Below are positions 51,728-60,021 of a DNA stretch of 64,000 nucleotides, in pieces. The stretch covers positions 558,001 through 622,000 of the forward strand of contig NZ_RFFM01000002.1 in assembly GCF_003696365.1 (NCBI RefSeq). Direction: 5' to 3'. This stretch comes from Stutzerimonas zhaodongensis. GTDB taxonomy: Bacteria > Pseudomonadota > Gammaproteobacteria > Pseudomonadales > Pseudomonadaceae. Position 1 is the stretch's first letter. Every line of letters starts with the position of its first letter. The translations under genes and the position numbers were made by a program. The notes beneath the pieces were generated by a model, which did no database searches, was not told where the DNA came from, and worked only from the letters and a program-made list of their open reading frames with translations.

Positions 51728-53872
51728 TCAGCCGATTTCACGCCGGAACGGTGGTAGCGCATTGAGGATGGCTTTGCCGTAACGCTGGGTAACCACCCGT
51801 CGGTCGAGCAAAGTGATGGTGCCGCGATCTTCCTCAGTACGAAGCAGCCTCCCGCACGCCTGGACCAATCTTAGCGAAGCATCGGGAACGGCGATTTCCA
51901 TGAAGGGATTCCCGCCACGGGCCTCGATCCACTCGGCTAATGCTGCCTCGACAGGATCATCGGGCACCGCGAAAGGAATCTTGGCAATCACCACATGCTC
52001 GCAATAGGCACCTGGCAGGTCGACTCCTTCGGCAAAACTGGCAAGCCCGAACAACACACTCTTTTCGCCGTCGTCTACGCGGGCCTTGTGCTTGTTGAGC
52101 GTTTCCTGCTTGGAGAGATTGCCCTGGATCAGCACCCGTCGCCGCCAATCGCGTTCGAGCCCGTCAAACACGCCCTGCATCTGTTTGCGGGAAGAAAACA
52201 GTACAAGCGTGCCGCGCGACTCCTCTACCAAACCGGGCAAATCGCGCACGATCGCTGCCGTGTGCGCCGCAGCATCGCGCGGGTCGGCGTTGAGGTTGGG
52301 TACTCGCAGGACGCCGGCATCGGCATGATGGAAGGGACTTGGCACCACAGCGGTGACGGCACAGCGCGGCAGCCCGGCCCGCATGCGATAACGGTCGAAA
52401 CTGTTGAGCGCGGTAAGCGTAGCGGATGTCACCAGCGCGCCATAGCAGATGTTCCAGAGATTACGCCGTAATGTCTCAGCTGCAAGGATCGGGCTGGCGT
52501 TGACCTCTATATCAAACAGCGCACCGCCTTCGGCCAGTGTCAGCCAACGTGCCATGGGAGGGCTGTCTTCAGGGTCATCGACGGTAAATGCCGTCCATAG
52601 CTCCCAATTGCCCTGAGCCCGTGTCAGCAGGCTTCCAAACAAGGGGTACCATTCTTCGGCCTGATGGCTGGCGATTCCGACAGCCACTTCGCCATCCATG
52701 GCCTGCTTGAGCAGCTCGGTCAGGCGCGTAAAAAGGTCATTGAGCTTGGCGAAGCCTTTTTTCAGCTCGATGCCCAGCTCTATCAGGTGCTCAGGCACCA
52801 CACCGCCCACAAATCGATGGCGTGGCCGCTCGCGGCCCTCCATATCTTCTCCGGCCCTGAAATCCGCCAACTGTTCGCAAGCGCTGAACATGAATTGCTG
52901 CTGGCTGCGCAGATCTCGAGCAATCTCTGGAACGGCCTCGATAAGCCGTCCAAGGTCGCCAGGCAGCGGATGCTGGGCAAGCAACTTGGTCAGGTTCTTT
53001 TCGATCTGAGCAAGCCAGTCAGCCGTCGAGCGTAGACGAGTGAAGTGAGCGAAATGGCCGATGGCCTTGTCTGGCAGATGATGACCTTCATCGAAGACAT
53101 ACAAGGTGTCACGAGGGTCCGGCAGCACCGCACCGCCGCCTAGCGCGAGATCCGCCAGCACCATGTCATGGTTGGTGACGATGACATCGACCTTTGTCAT
53201 ACCTTCGCGGGCCTTGTAGAAAGCACACTGCTGGAAGTTGGGGCAATGCCGTCCGGTGCATTGACTGTGGTCGGTAGTCAGCTGGGCCCAGTCCGGATCG
53301 GCAAGCTCTTCGGGCCAACTATCTCGATCACCATCCCAGCGATTACCCGCGAGCTTTTCGATCATGTTTCCGAAAAGCTTCTGGCTGCGCTCGTCCACAT
53401 CGATACGGAAGCCTTCCTCCTCGAACAGTTGAGCCGTTGCGCTCTGCGCCTGCCCTTCCTGCAACAAGACATCGAGCTTGGACAGACAAAGATAGCGACC
53501 GCGGCCCTTGGCCAGCGCGAAGGAAAAATTCAGCCCGCTGTTACGCATCAGGTCGGGCAGATCCTTGTGAACGATCTGCTCTTGCAATGCTACGGTGGCT
53601 GTCGCTATCACCAGGCGTTTGCCCGCAGCCTTCGCGGTAGGTATGGCCGCCAAGCTGTAGGCGACCGTTTTGCCGGTACCTGTGCCCGCCTCCACTGCAA
53701 CAACAGCCGGCTCGCCATCTCTACGCCCTTCATCGTCGGCTTTTATCGCGCCGAGGACCTTGGCGATCTCAGCGATCATCAGGCGCTGGCCATAGCGCGG
53801 CTTGAGCCCCTTGGCTTCGAGAAATTGAGAATAGGCGCCCTGGATCTGGGACTTGAGTTCAGTGCTAAGCAT
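51728..53872 (-). CDS. dinG: ATP-dependent DNA helicase DinG
   Basis: Superfamily 2, 5'-to-3' iron-sulfur helicase of the XPD type that unwinds D-loops, R-loops and G-quadruplexes. The 714-residue protein has Walker A EAGTGTGKT (61-69), the four cluster cysteines Cys129, Cys205, Cys210 and Cys216, the DEGH box (261-264), and the C-terminal helicase motifs LVLFSSRKQMQ and VQACGRLLRTEEDRG. The length is that of E. coli DinG (716). In E. coli it is part of the SOS response; I saw no clear LexA site in the 85-bp upstream region. Confidence 0.95.
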   Translation of the reverse strand: MLSTELKSQIQGAYSQFLEAKGLKPRYGQRLMIAEIAKVLGAIKADDEGRRDGEPAVVAVEAGTGTGKTVAYSLAAIPTAKAAGKRLVIATATVALQEQIVHKDLPDLMRNSGLNFSFALAKGRGRYLCLSKLDVLLQEGQAQSATAQLFEEEGFRIDVDERSQKLFGNMIEKLAGNRWDGDRDSWPEELADPDWAQLTTDHSQCTGRHCPNFQQCAFYKAREGMTKVDVIVTNHDMVLADLALGGGAVLPDPRDTLYVFDEGHHLPDKAIGHFAHFTRLRSTADWLAQIEKNLTKLLAQHPLPGDLGRLIEAVPEIARDLRSQQQFMFSACEQLADFRAGEDMEGRERPRHRFVGGVVPEHLIELGIELKKGFAKLNDLFTRLTELLKQAMDGEVAVGIASHQAEEWYPLFGSLLTRAQGNWELWTAFTVDDPEDSPPMARWLTLAEGGALFDIEVNASPILAAETLRRNLWNICYGALVTSATLTALNSFDRYRMRAGLPRCAVTAVVPSPFHHADAGVLRVPNLNADPRDAAAHTAAIVRDLPGLVEESRGTLVLFSSRKQMQGVFDGLERDWRRRVLIQGNLSKQETLNKHKARVDDGEKSVLFGLASFAEGVDLPGAYCEHVVIAKIPFAVPDDPVEAALAEWIEARGGNPFMEIAVPDASLRLVQACGRLLRTEEDRGTITLLDRRVVTQRYGKAILNALPPFRREIG

Positions 53873-53892
53873 GGGCGCGCGAGCTGTATATA

Positions 53893-53922
53893 TTTTCAGT
53901 ACTTCGAATGGGTGGCTATGAT
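53893..53922 (+). promoter_or_regulatory. Possible promoter of the CopD-like gene
   Basis: TATGAT (53917-53922), with the extended -10 base context GGC, follows TTTTCA (53893-53898) by 18 bp. It lies 35 bp before the start codon and close to the dinG start on the other strand. Confidence 0.4.
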
Positions 53923-53957
53923 AACGCGCGTTTACTCAACCGCCACCGGAGATTTCA

Positions 53958-54422
53958 ATGACTGCGTTCGCCCTGCTCTACTCCCTCCACGTCCTGGCCG
54001 CAGTGATCTGGGTCGGAGGCATGTTTTTCGCGTGGATGGTGCTGCGCCCCGCCGCCGTTTCCCAGTTGCAGGCTCCGGAGCGGTTGAAACTATGGGCTGA
54101 GGTGTTCCGTCAATTCTTCAGATGGGTATGGGTCACGCTGTTGATCTTGCCGATCAGCGGCATCGGCATGTGGCACATGCGCTTCGATGGCATGGCGGCA
54201 GCCCCCCGTTATGTGCACATCATGGCAGGACTTTTTCTGGTGATGCTGGCGCTGTTTCTGCGCATTCAACTGCTCTTGCTGCCTGAGCTCAAACGCAAGA
54301 TTGCCGAACAGAACTGGCCGGAAGGCGGCGCCTCGCTAGGCAAGATTCGGGGTCTGGTAGGCAGCAACCTGCTCCTTGGTCTTCTGGTGATTGCATTGGC
54401 TAGTGCTCGTCCATTGTTCTGA
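53958..54422 (+). CDS. CopD-family membrane protein
   Basis: A 154-residue protein with four membrane helices, belonging to the small CopD-like family. The first helix carries the signature YSLHVLAAVIWVGGMFFAW (about residues 8-26), with a His that may bind metal or haem; YVHIMAGLFLVML follows in the third helix. The family includes copper-resistance and haem-binding proteins, but the substrate of this short form is unknown. GGAG lies eight bases before the start. It ends in a strong terminator and is converged on by the OmpA-type gene. Confidence 0.8.
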   Translation: MTAFALLYSLHVLAAVIWVGGMFFAWMVLRPAAVSQLQAPERLKLWAEVFRQFFRWVWVTLLILPISGIGMWHMRFDGMAAAPRYVHIMAGLFLVMLALFLRIQLLLLPELKRKIAEQNWPEGGASLGKIRGLVGSNLLLGLLVIALASARPLF

Positions 54423-54443
54423 TTGTGGCGAAGTAATGAAAAA

Positions 54444-54471
54444 GCCGGGCAAATGCCCGGCTTCTTTTTTT
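54444..54471. terminator. Bidirectional intrinsic terminator
   Basis: GCCGGGC (54444-54450) pairs with GCCCGGC (54455-54461) around AAAT. Plus-strand transcripts end in TTCTTTTTTT, minus-strand ones in TTTTTCATT, so it serves both converging genes. Confidence 0.92.
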
Positions 54472-54483
54472 GCAACACGCGGC

Positions 54484-55128
54484 TTATGGACGTGCTTCAA
54501 CCTCGGCTTCTACACGGCGGTTGATAGCGCGACCTTCCTCGGTAGCATTATCCGCAACCGGGCGAGACTCACCGTATCCGACTGCACGTACGCGGTTACC
54601 ATCCAGACCATGCTGATTGACCAGAACGTCACGCACGGCATTGGCACGGCGCTCGGACAGGCGCTGGTTATAAGCGTCAGTACCCACGGAGTCGGTATGT
54701 CCTTCGACCACGGTCGAGGTCTGGCCATACTGCTTCATGAAATCCGCCAGGTCTCGGATGTCAGACATGCTGTCCTGTCTGACCTGAGCGCGGTCGAAGT
54801 CGAACTTGACGTCTAGCTCTACGCGAACAGGCTCTGCCATCGGCTCAGGCTCGGCAGCAGGCTGTGCAGCAGGCGCTGGCTCGACCGGCTCAACCATGGC
54901 TACCGTTTCCTGCTCGGTGCCGTTGGCCCAGCAGTACGCAGCTGCCATGCCACCACCGATCAAAGCACCGTAGCCGGCATAGGTACTGCTTTCAATCGCA
55001 CCCAGGGCTGCGCCAGTCACACCGCCAACGGCCGCACAGCTGGGCCAATCCTGCTTCTGCACCCCTGCGCAGCCAGCCAGGAAGGTGGTCATTACAATCA
55101 CGGGTACTGCTGTCCGTAAGCTACTCAT
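54484..55128 (-). CDS. OmpA-family lipoprotein with glycine-zipper segment
   Basis: A 214-residue lipoprotein with lipobox FLAGC (Cys20). After the lipid anchor comes a Gly/Ala-rich hydrophobic stretch (GGVTGAALGAIESST and YGALIGGGMAAAY, about 35-66), then a Pro/Ala/Glu-rich linker (about 75-100) and an OmpA C-terminal domain. The peptidoglycan-binding motif is VVEGHTDSVGTDAYNQRLSERRANAV (in part), followed by AVGYGESRPVADN. AGGAGG lies nine bases before the ATG. The zipper may span or lie in the outer membrane. Terminator downstream. Confidence 0.9.
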   Translation of the reverse strand: MSSLRTAVPVIVMTTFLAGCAGVQKQDWPSCAAVGGVTGAALGAIESSTYAGYGALIGGGMAAAYCWANGTEQETVAMVEPVEPAPAAQPAAEPEPMAEPVRVELDVKFDFDRAQVRQDSMSDIRDLADFMKQYGQTSTVVEGHTDSVGTDAYNQRLSERRANAVRDVLVNQHGLDGNRVRAVGYGESRPVADNATEEGRAINRRVEAEVEARP

Positions 55129-55252
55129 TGGGTAAAACCTCCTAGTTTTGGGATCGGCCAGAGCGCCATGCAGACAGCATAAGTCACTCCAGTTATAACG
55201 AGACTAGGACGGCACGCGCCGCCGCGCTAGTCTTTACGCTTCGACAGGTCAT

Positions 55253-55798
55253 ATGGAACGCATTCCTGCGGCCAGTAAAATCTGTCTTGAGGATCCCGAT
55301 TTGGTTGCATCCAGCCCGTCCCAATCGCCACAACAAGCAATCGCCGCATTGCTCGAACTGCATGCCCCGTCACGGTTGTTGCACGTTGGCGGCAGTGACC
55401 TGCCTGCAGTACAGGCGTTCGGCGACAGCCACGAAGACTGTCAGATCGATCGCGCAACAACCGCACCATTGCCGGATGAACTTGCCAGCCGCAGGTACGA
55501 CATGGCGCTCATAGCCGACTGTCTTGAACGGCTGCCCAAGCATGACGGCCTGCAATTGTTAGGTGGCATACGTAATCTGAACGCCAGCCGCGTCGCGGTT
55601 TTGATTGATCTGAACGCGTGTGACTGGCATGCCACCGACTTTTATGCGCTGGCTTTGCAAGTCAGCGGACGCTTCGAGCGTGACCAACAGACCTTGACCC
55701 TCTTCACCTACGACCTGCTTGATTACAAGCAGGTTCCGGATTGGCTGAATGCGAAGTTCTGGGCCAACCCACAGATGTTCGGCAAATATTGGTGGTGA
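55253..55798 (+). CDS. Conserved hypothetical protein (DUF6231-like)
   Basis: A 181-residue cytosolic protein. It has features of a degenerate Rossmann or methyltransferase fold: SRLLHVGGSDLPAVQAF (about 40-56) in place of a SAM motif, RRYDMALIADCLERLPKHD where a methyltransferase has its post-I acidic strand, and a conserved C terminus LNAKFWANPQMFGKYWW. The Gly-rich SAM loop is weak, so activity is doubtful. I believe such proteins are named DUF6231 in Pseudomonas. It is followed three bases later by ychJ, so the two are probably co-transcribed. Confidence 0.75.
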   Translation: MERIPAASKICLEDPDLVASSPSQSPQQAIAALLELHAPSRLLHVGGSDLPAVQAFGDSHEDCQIDRATTAPLPDELASRRYDMALIADCLERLPKHDGLQLLGGIRNLNASRVAVLIDLNACDWHATDFYALALQVSGRFERDQQTLTLFTYDLLDYKQVPDWLNAKFWANPQMFGKYWW

Positions 55799-55801
55799 TC
55801 G

Positions 55802-56287
55802 ATGACGACCCGCGAGCCAGGTGACACCAGCTGCCCTTGCGGCAGCGGCAATACGCTCAACGAATGTTGCGGTCGCTACCATGCCGGGCTTCCGGCTCCC
55901 AGCGCCGAGCAACTCATGCGGTCGCGCTATAGCGCTTACGTATTGAGCGAGATCGACTACCTGCGAGCTACTACGCTGCCGGTCCAACAAACTTCGCTGG
56001 ATATACAGTCGATGAAAGACTGGAGCACGTCCAGCGTCTGGTTGGGATTGGAGGTCGAAGAAACCCAGCTGCTTGGTGGCAAGCCGGAGCATGCACTCGT
56101 CAGCTTCACCGCGCGCTGGCACGACCAGACGGGCGAGCATGCACAGCACGAGCGCTCGGCATTCGTCCAGAACAACGGAAGATGGTATTTCATCGATCCG
56201 ATCGTTTCGCTGAAAGCGGGTCGCAACGATCCCTGCCCCTGCGGCAGCGGGCAGAAATTCAAGAAGTGCTGTGCGCCCTACTTATAG
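55802..56287 (+). CDS. ychJ: YchJ-family protein with two SEC-C zinc motifs
   Basis: A 161-residue protein with SEC-C motifs at both ends: Cys11, Cys13, Cys22 and Cys23 ([13 protein letters not shown]), and Cys145, Cys147, Cys156 and Cys157 ([13 protein letters not shown]). The middle (about 30-135) is an NTF2-like YchJ domain with [19 protein letters not shown] and [16 protein letters not shown] motifs bind zinc and, in SecA, contact SecB and ribosomes. The role of YchJ proteins is not established. It starts three bases after the previous gene's stop. Confidence 0.9.
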   Translation: MTTREPGDTSCPCGSGNTLNECCGRYHAGLPAPSAEQLMRSRYSAYVLSEIDYLRATTLPVQQTSLDIQSMKDWSTSSVWLGLEVEETQLLGGKPEHALVSFTARWHDQTGEHAQHERSAFVQNNGRWYFIDPIVSLKAGRNDPCPCGSGQKFKKCCAPYL

Positions 56288-56296
56288 ACACGCCCA

Positions 56297-56331
56297 ATAA
56301 AAAGCCGGCAGGGCATTGCCTCCACCGGCTT
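56297..56331 (-). terminator. Intrinsic terminator after fpr
   Basis: AAGCCGG (56302-56308) pairs with CCGGCTT (56325-56331) around a 16-base loop. On the minus strand TTTTTATT follows. It lies 22 bp after the fpr stop and also close to the end of ychJ on the other strand. Confidence 0.75.
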
Positions 56332-56352
56332 CATCTATCTGCAGTCGAATCG

Positions 56353-57129
56353 CTATTTTTCTACGAATGCCCGCTCGATCAGGTAGTGGCCTGGATCACC
56401 CATACGCGGTGAAGGCTTGAGACCAAAACTGTCCAGCACATGGCTGGTTTCGGCCAGCATGCTTGGGCTACCGCAGATCATTGCGCGGTCATCGTCAGGA
56501 TTGATCGGCGGCAGGCCGATATCTGTGAACAGCTTGCCGCTGCGCATGAGGTCGGTCAGGCGACCCTGATTATCGAAAGGCTCGCGAGTTACCGTTGGGT
56601 AATAAATGAGCTTTTCCTTGAGCGCCTCGCCGAAGAACTCGTTCTGGGGCAAGTGCTCGGTAATGAACTCGCGATAAGCAACCTCATTTACGTATCGCAC
56701 ACCATGAACCAGTACGACCTTCTCGAAACGCTCGTAGGTTTCGGGATCCTGGATCACGCTCATGAAAGGCGCGAGCCCCGTGCCGGTGCTGAGCAGATAA
56801 AGGTGCTTGGCTGGCAGCAGGTCATCCAGTACGAGCGTACCTGTCGGCTTACGGCTGACCATCAGTGAGTCACCTTCCTTGAGGTGCTGCAGGCGCGAGG
56901 TCAGCGGACCATCCGGGACCTTGATGCTGAAGAACTCAAGATGTTCTTCGTAATTAGGGCTCGCGATGCTGTAGGCGCGCATCAGAGGACGCCCTTCGAC
57001 TTCAAGGCCAATCATCACGAACTGGCCATTCTCAAAGCGCAGGCCCGGGTTGCGAGTGGTCTTGAAACTGAACAGCGTGTCGTTCCAGTGATGCACACTG
57101 AGGACCCGCTCAACGTTCAGGTTGCTCAT
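56353..57129 (-). CDS. fpr: Ferredoxin-NADP+ reductase
   Basis: FAD enzyme that moves electrons between NADPH and ferredoxin or flavodoxin, and in pseudomonads supports haem oxygenase and bacterioferritin iron release. The 258-residue protein has the FAD motif RPLMRAYSIASPNYEEHLEF (about 47-66), GTGLAPFMSVIQDPETYERF (the NADP site), and the C-terminal lid GHYLIERAFVEK, typical of the bacterial Fpr type. AAAGGGGA lies eight bases upstream. It is divergent from finR, which activates it in Pseudomonas under superoxide stress. Confidence 0.96.
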   Translation of the reverse strand: MSNLNVERVLSVHHWNDTLFSFKTTRNPGLRFENGQFVMIGLEVEGRPLMRAYSIASPNYEEHLEFFSIKVPDGPLTSRLQHLKEGDSLMVSRKPTGTLVLDDLLPAKHLYLLSTGTGLAPFMSVIQDPETYERFEKVVLVHGVRYVNEVAYREFITEHLPQNEFFGEALKEKLIYYPTVTREPFDNQGRLTDLMRSGKLFTDIGLPPINPDDDRAMICGSPSMLAETSHVLDSFGLKPSPRMGDPGHYLIERAFVEK

Positions 57130-57190
57130 GTAAGTGTTCCCCTTTCAGCACGCATGGCGCGTCAATAATTGCGATCAGTTTACCGGGACG

Positions 57191-57231
57191 GTTAATATCC
57201 GTTAAACGAATATTAACGATATATGTTATCG
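57191..57231. promoter_or_regulatory. FinR binding-site candidates between fpr and finR
   Basis: GTTAATAT (57191-57198) and ATATTAAC (57210-57217) are perfect eight-base arms with an 11-bp spacer, the LysR T-N11-A form. A second dyad, CGATA (57217-57221) and TATCG (57227-57231), follows directly. They fill the 113-bp space between two divergent starts, so both promoters could be controlled. Assignment to FinR is by position. Confidence 0.65.
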
Positions 57232-57242
57232 GTTATATAGAT

Positions 57243-58169
57243 ATGCACTTTACGCTTCGCCAGCTACAAGTATTCGTGGCCTTTGCACGTTATGAAAGCG
57301 TCTCACGCGCAGCTGAAAGCCTCGCGCTATCTCAGTCGGCTACCAGCACTTCGTTAGCTGAGCTTGAGCGTCAATCGGGTTGCCAGCTCTTCGATCGTGC
57401 CGGCAAACGGTTATGGCTCAACGCCCTTGGTCACCAGCTCCTTCCGCAGGCCGTGAGCCTTTTGGACCAAGCCAAGGCAATCGAGGACCTTCTCGCCGGC
57501 AAGACGGGGTATGGATCGCTCAAAGTGGGCGCAACGCTGACGATCGGAAATTACCTTGCGACCTTGCTCATCGGCAGCTTCATGCAGCATCACCCCGAAT
57601 GCCGAGTGAAACTGCACGTGCAGAACACCGCGCACATCGTTCAACAGGTGGCGCAGCACGAGCTTGATCTCGGCCTTATCGAAGGTGACTGCCGGCACGC
57701 TGATATTGAGGTGCTGCCATGGGTCGAGGACGAACTTGTAGTGTTCTGCGCGCCTCAGCACGCGCTGGCAGGCCAAACGGAAGTGAGTCTGGAACAGCTT
57801 TCGCGAGAAGCCTGGATTCTTCGCGAGCAAGGTTCAGGTACGCGCCTGACATTCGAACATGCCATGCGCCATCATCCGGCCAAGCTGAACATTCGGCTCG
57901 AACTCGAACATACCGAAGCGATCAAGCGAGCGGTGGAATCCGGTTTGGGAATTGGCTGTATCTCTCGGCTGGCTCTGCGCGATGCGTTCCGCCGTGGCAG
58001 CCTGGTTGCCCTGGAGACTCCCGAACTGGATTTGGCTCGGCAGTTCTATTTCATTTGGCACTCGTTGAAGTACCAGACGGCTGCGATGCGCGAATTCGTC
58101 GAGCAGTGCCGAGCGCTAACGGCAGGCATTCGGCGAAGTGACGAGATAGTGTTGCCGACCATCGCGTGA
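57243..58169 (+). CDS. finR: LysR-type regulator FinR
   Basis: A 308-residue LysR transcription factor with N-terminal HTH (about 5-62; SVSRAAESLALSQSATSTSLAELE in part) and a LysR effector domain (about 88-290; IEGDCRHADIEVLPWVEDELVVF in part). In Pseudomonas FinR activates fpr after oxidative stress and sulfur-related signals. The divergent pairing with fpr supports the name. No clear Shine-Dalgarno sequence precedes the ATG, which lies in an AT-rich region. Confidence 0.87.
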   Translation: MHFTLRQLQVFVAFARYESVSRAAESLALSQSATSTSLAELERQSGCQLFDRAGKRLWLNALGHQLLPQAVSLLDQAKAIEDLLAGKTGYGSLKVGATLTIGNYLATLLIGSFMQHHPECRVKLHVQNTAHIVQQVAQHELDLGLIEGDCRHADIEVLPWVEDELVVFCAPQHALAGQTEVSLEQLSREAWILREQGSGTRLTFEHAMRHHPAKLNIRLELEHTEAIKRAVESGLGIGCISRLALRDAFRRGSLVALETPELDLARQFYFIWHSLKYQTAAMREFVEQCRALTAGIRRSDEIVLPTIA

Positions 58170-58206
58170 AGATCACAACGAACCGCCATGTTACCGATCG
58201 ACAGGC

Positions 58207-58857
58207 CTAGCTGCTGGGAATTGAGCCCATTTGCTGCAGCAGAAGCGCGGCCTGAGTGCGGGTGCGAACCCCCAGCTTGCGGAAGATAGCGGTGACATGT
58301 GCCTTGATGGTCGCCTCGGAGACACTGAGCTCATAGGCGATCTGCTTGTTCAATAGTCCATCGCAAACCATGGTCAGCACTCGGAACTGTTGAGGCGTAA
58401 GACTCGCCAGCCCCTCGCTTGCCGCCTTGGCTTCAGGGCTGACATGCGCGACATCGTCGATGTAGCTAGGCCACCAGACATCCCCGTCCAGCACCATTCG
58501 CACCGCTTCCTGGATGGTTTCCAGGGAGCTAGATTTTGGAATGAAGCCGCTGGCACCAAACTCGCGCGAGCGGGCCACGACGGCTGCGTCTTCCTGCGCC
58601 GATATCATCACGACCGGCAGCTGCGGGTATTGGCCCCTCAGCAACACGAGACCTGAGAACCCGTATGCACCCGGCATGTTGAGGTCCAGCAGTACCAGAT
58701 CCCAATCCGTAGTACGGGTCAGCTGGGCCTCGAGTTCGGCGATGCTAGCCGCTTCGGACAACCGAACTCCGTCACCCAGTCCAAGCGTTAGCGCTTGCTG
58801 AAGCGCACTACGAAACAGAGGGTGATCATCAGCGATAAGGATTTCGTAAGCAGCCAT
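58207..58857 (-). CDS. erdR: NarL/FixJ-type response regulator (ErdR-like)
   Basis: A 216-residue two-component regulator. The receiver domain (residues 4-120) begins EILIADDHPLFRSALQQAL and has the phospho-acceptor Asp58 in LVLLDLNMPG and a Lys in GFIPKSS. The C-terminal LuxR-type HTH (about 150-210) has LTPQQFRVLTMVCDGLLNKQIAYELSVSEATIKAHV (in part). Sequence features match ErdR, which in P. aeruginosa belongs to the ethanol oxidation hierarchy. No histidine kinase is near, so the partner is elsewhere. The start at 58857 is chosen at the family N terminus. Confidence 0.87.
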   Translation of the reverse strand: MAAYEILIADDHPLFRSALQQALTLGLGDGVRLSEAASIAELEAQLTRTTDWDLVLLDLNMPGAYGFSGLVLLRGQYPQLPVVMISAQEDAAVVARSREFGASGFIPKSSSLETIQEAVRMVLDGDVWWPSYIDDVAHVSPEAKAASEGLASLTPQQFRVLTMVCDGLLNKQIAYELSVSEATIKAHVTAIFRKLGVRTRTQAALLLQQMGSIPSS

Positions 58858-59091
58858 GGCGGACCTATAGTTTTTATTGGCGCTTTCACCAAACCGAGCC
58901 AAATACCGACATCAGGACGGCAACGAACGGCTATATGCTCGGAGGTGGACCGCGGTGATGATATCGCGCCACCACCGGAATTTCGATCATCGCTCCGCAT
59001 TTAATAAGGCAGCTACCGAGTGAAACGGCAGCGCAGTGGCCAAGCGCAGCGCTTTGATGCAGAGTCCGCGATTTCTCGAAAGAGCCAGAAC

Positions 59092-60015
59092 ATGCGCAAC
59101 CAAGCCCTTCGCGCCGACTTCCTGATGCTGATTACCGCAATGATATGGGGAAGCGGTTTTGTCGCGCAGCGGGTCGGGATGGACCATCTCGGGCCTTTCA
59201 CGTTTACCGGCCTACGCTTTGCCCTGGGTGCAATCGTTCTATTGCCCTTGTTGCTGCGTCAGGGCCGAGGTGCTGCTCGTTATGAGCCGTTCCTTCAGCG
59301 AGGACTGCTGCTGGGTGGGCTCTGCATGGGCCTGGCACTGACTATCGGCATCAACCTTCAGCAGGTCGGCCTGATGTTCACCAGCGTCACCAATTCCGGC
59401 TTCATCACAGGCCTATACGTGATTGTCGTGCCGCTTCTTGGGCTGGCAATCGGACAAAAGACCGGCATGGGAACGTGGTTGGGTGCGACGCTCGCCGTGT
59501 TTGGAATGGCGCTGCTCAGTATCGATGAGAACTTTGAGGTCGCCTCGGGAGATTGGATACAGCTGGCAGGCGCTTTCGTATGGGGCGTTCACGTGTTGCT
59601 GGTGGGTTTTTTCGTCGGCCGCCATGATGCGATTCGCCTGGCATTCATACAGTTCGTCACCTGCGCCCTGGTTAGCCTAGGGCTGGCGGTGATCTTCGAG
59701 CAATCCAGCTTTAACAGCATCTTGCTGGCAGCACCGGCACTGATCTATGGAGGAATGTTCGCTGTCGGCGTGGGCTACACGTTGCAGGTCGTTGCACAGA
59801 AGCACGCCATCGCCTCCCATGCAGCCATCATCCTTTCGCTCGAAGCAGTTTTTGCCGCGATCGCCGGCGCCTGGCTGCTCGATGAAAGCCTCGATCTGAA
59901 AGGTTACGTCGGTTGCACACTCATGTTCATCGGCATGCTCGCTGCTCAACTCTGGCCTCGCAAACAGCTGCTCGTCGTGGCCGCTGATGAGATTCAGCCA
60001 ACAGCCAGGCATTGA
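59092..60015 (+). CDS. EamA/DMT-superfamily transporter
   Basis: A 307-residue inner-membrane protein with about ten helices in two EamA repeats (about 7-140 and 155-290). It starts RADFLMLITAMIWGSGFVAQRV, and the second repeat has WIQLAGAFVWGVHVLLVGFFVG. Members export amino acids or other small metabolites, but the substrate cannot be read from the sequence. The start at 59092, with AAAGAG upstream, is better than a longer reading. It lies next to erdR on the other strand. Confidence 0.88.
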   Translation: MRNQALRADFLMLITAMIWGSGFVAQRVGMDHLGPFTFTGLRFALGAIVLLPLLLRQGRGAARYEPFLQRGLLLGGLCMGLALTIGINLQQVGLMFTSVTNSGFITGLYVIVVPLLGLAIGQKTGMGTWLGATLAVFGMALLSIDENFEVASGDWIQLAGAFVWGVHVLLVGFFVGRHDAIRLAFIQFVTCALVSLGLAVIFEQSSFNSILLAAPALIYGGMFAVGVGYTLQVVAQKHAIASHAAIILSLEAVFAAIAGAWLLDESLDLKGYVGCTLMFIGMLAAQLWPRKQLLVVAADEIQPTARH

Positions 60016-60021
60016 TACCGC

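Noticed and set aside
51728..53872. A CasDinG-type helicase of a type IV CRISPR system
   Set aside because: It has the four cluster cysteines and the length of chromosomal DinG, and there is no cas gene or array nearby.
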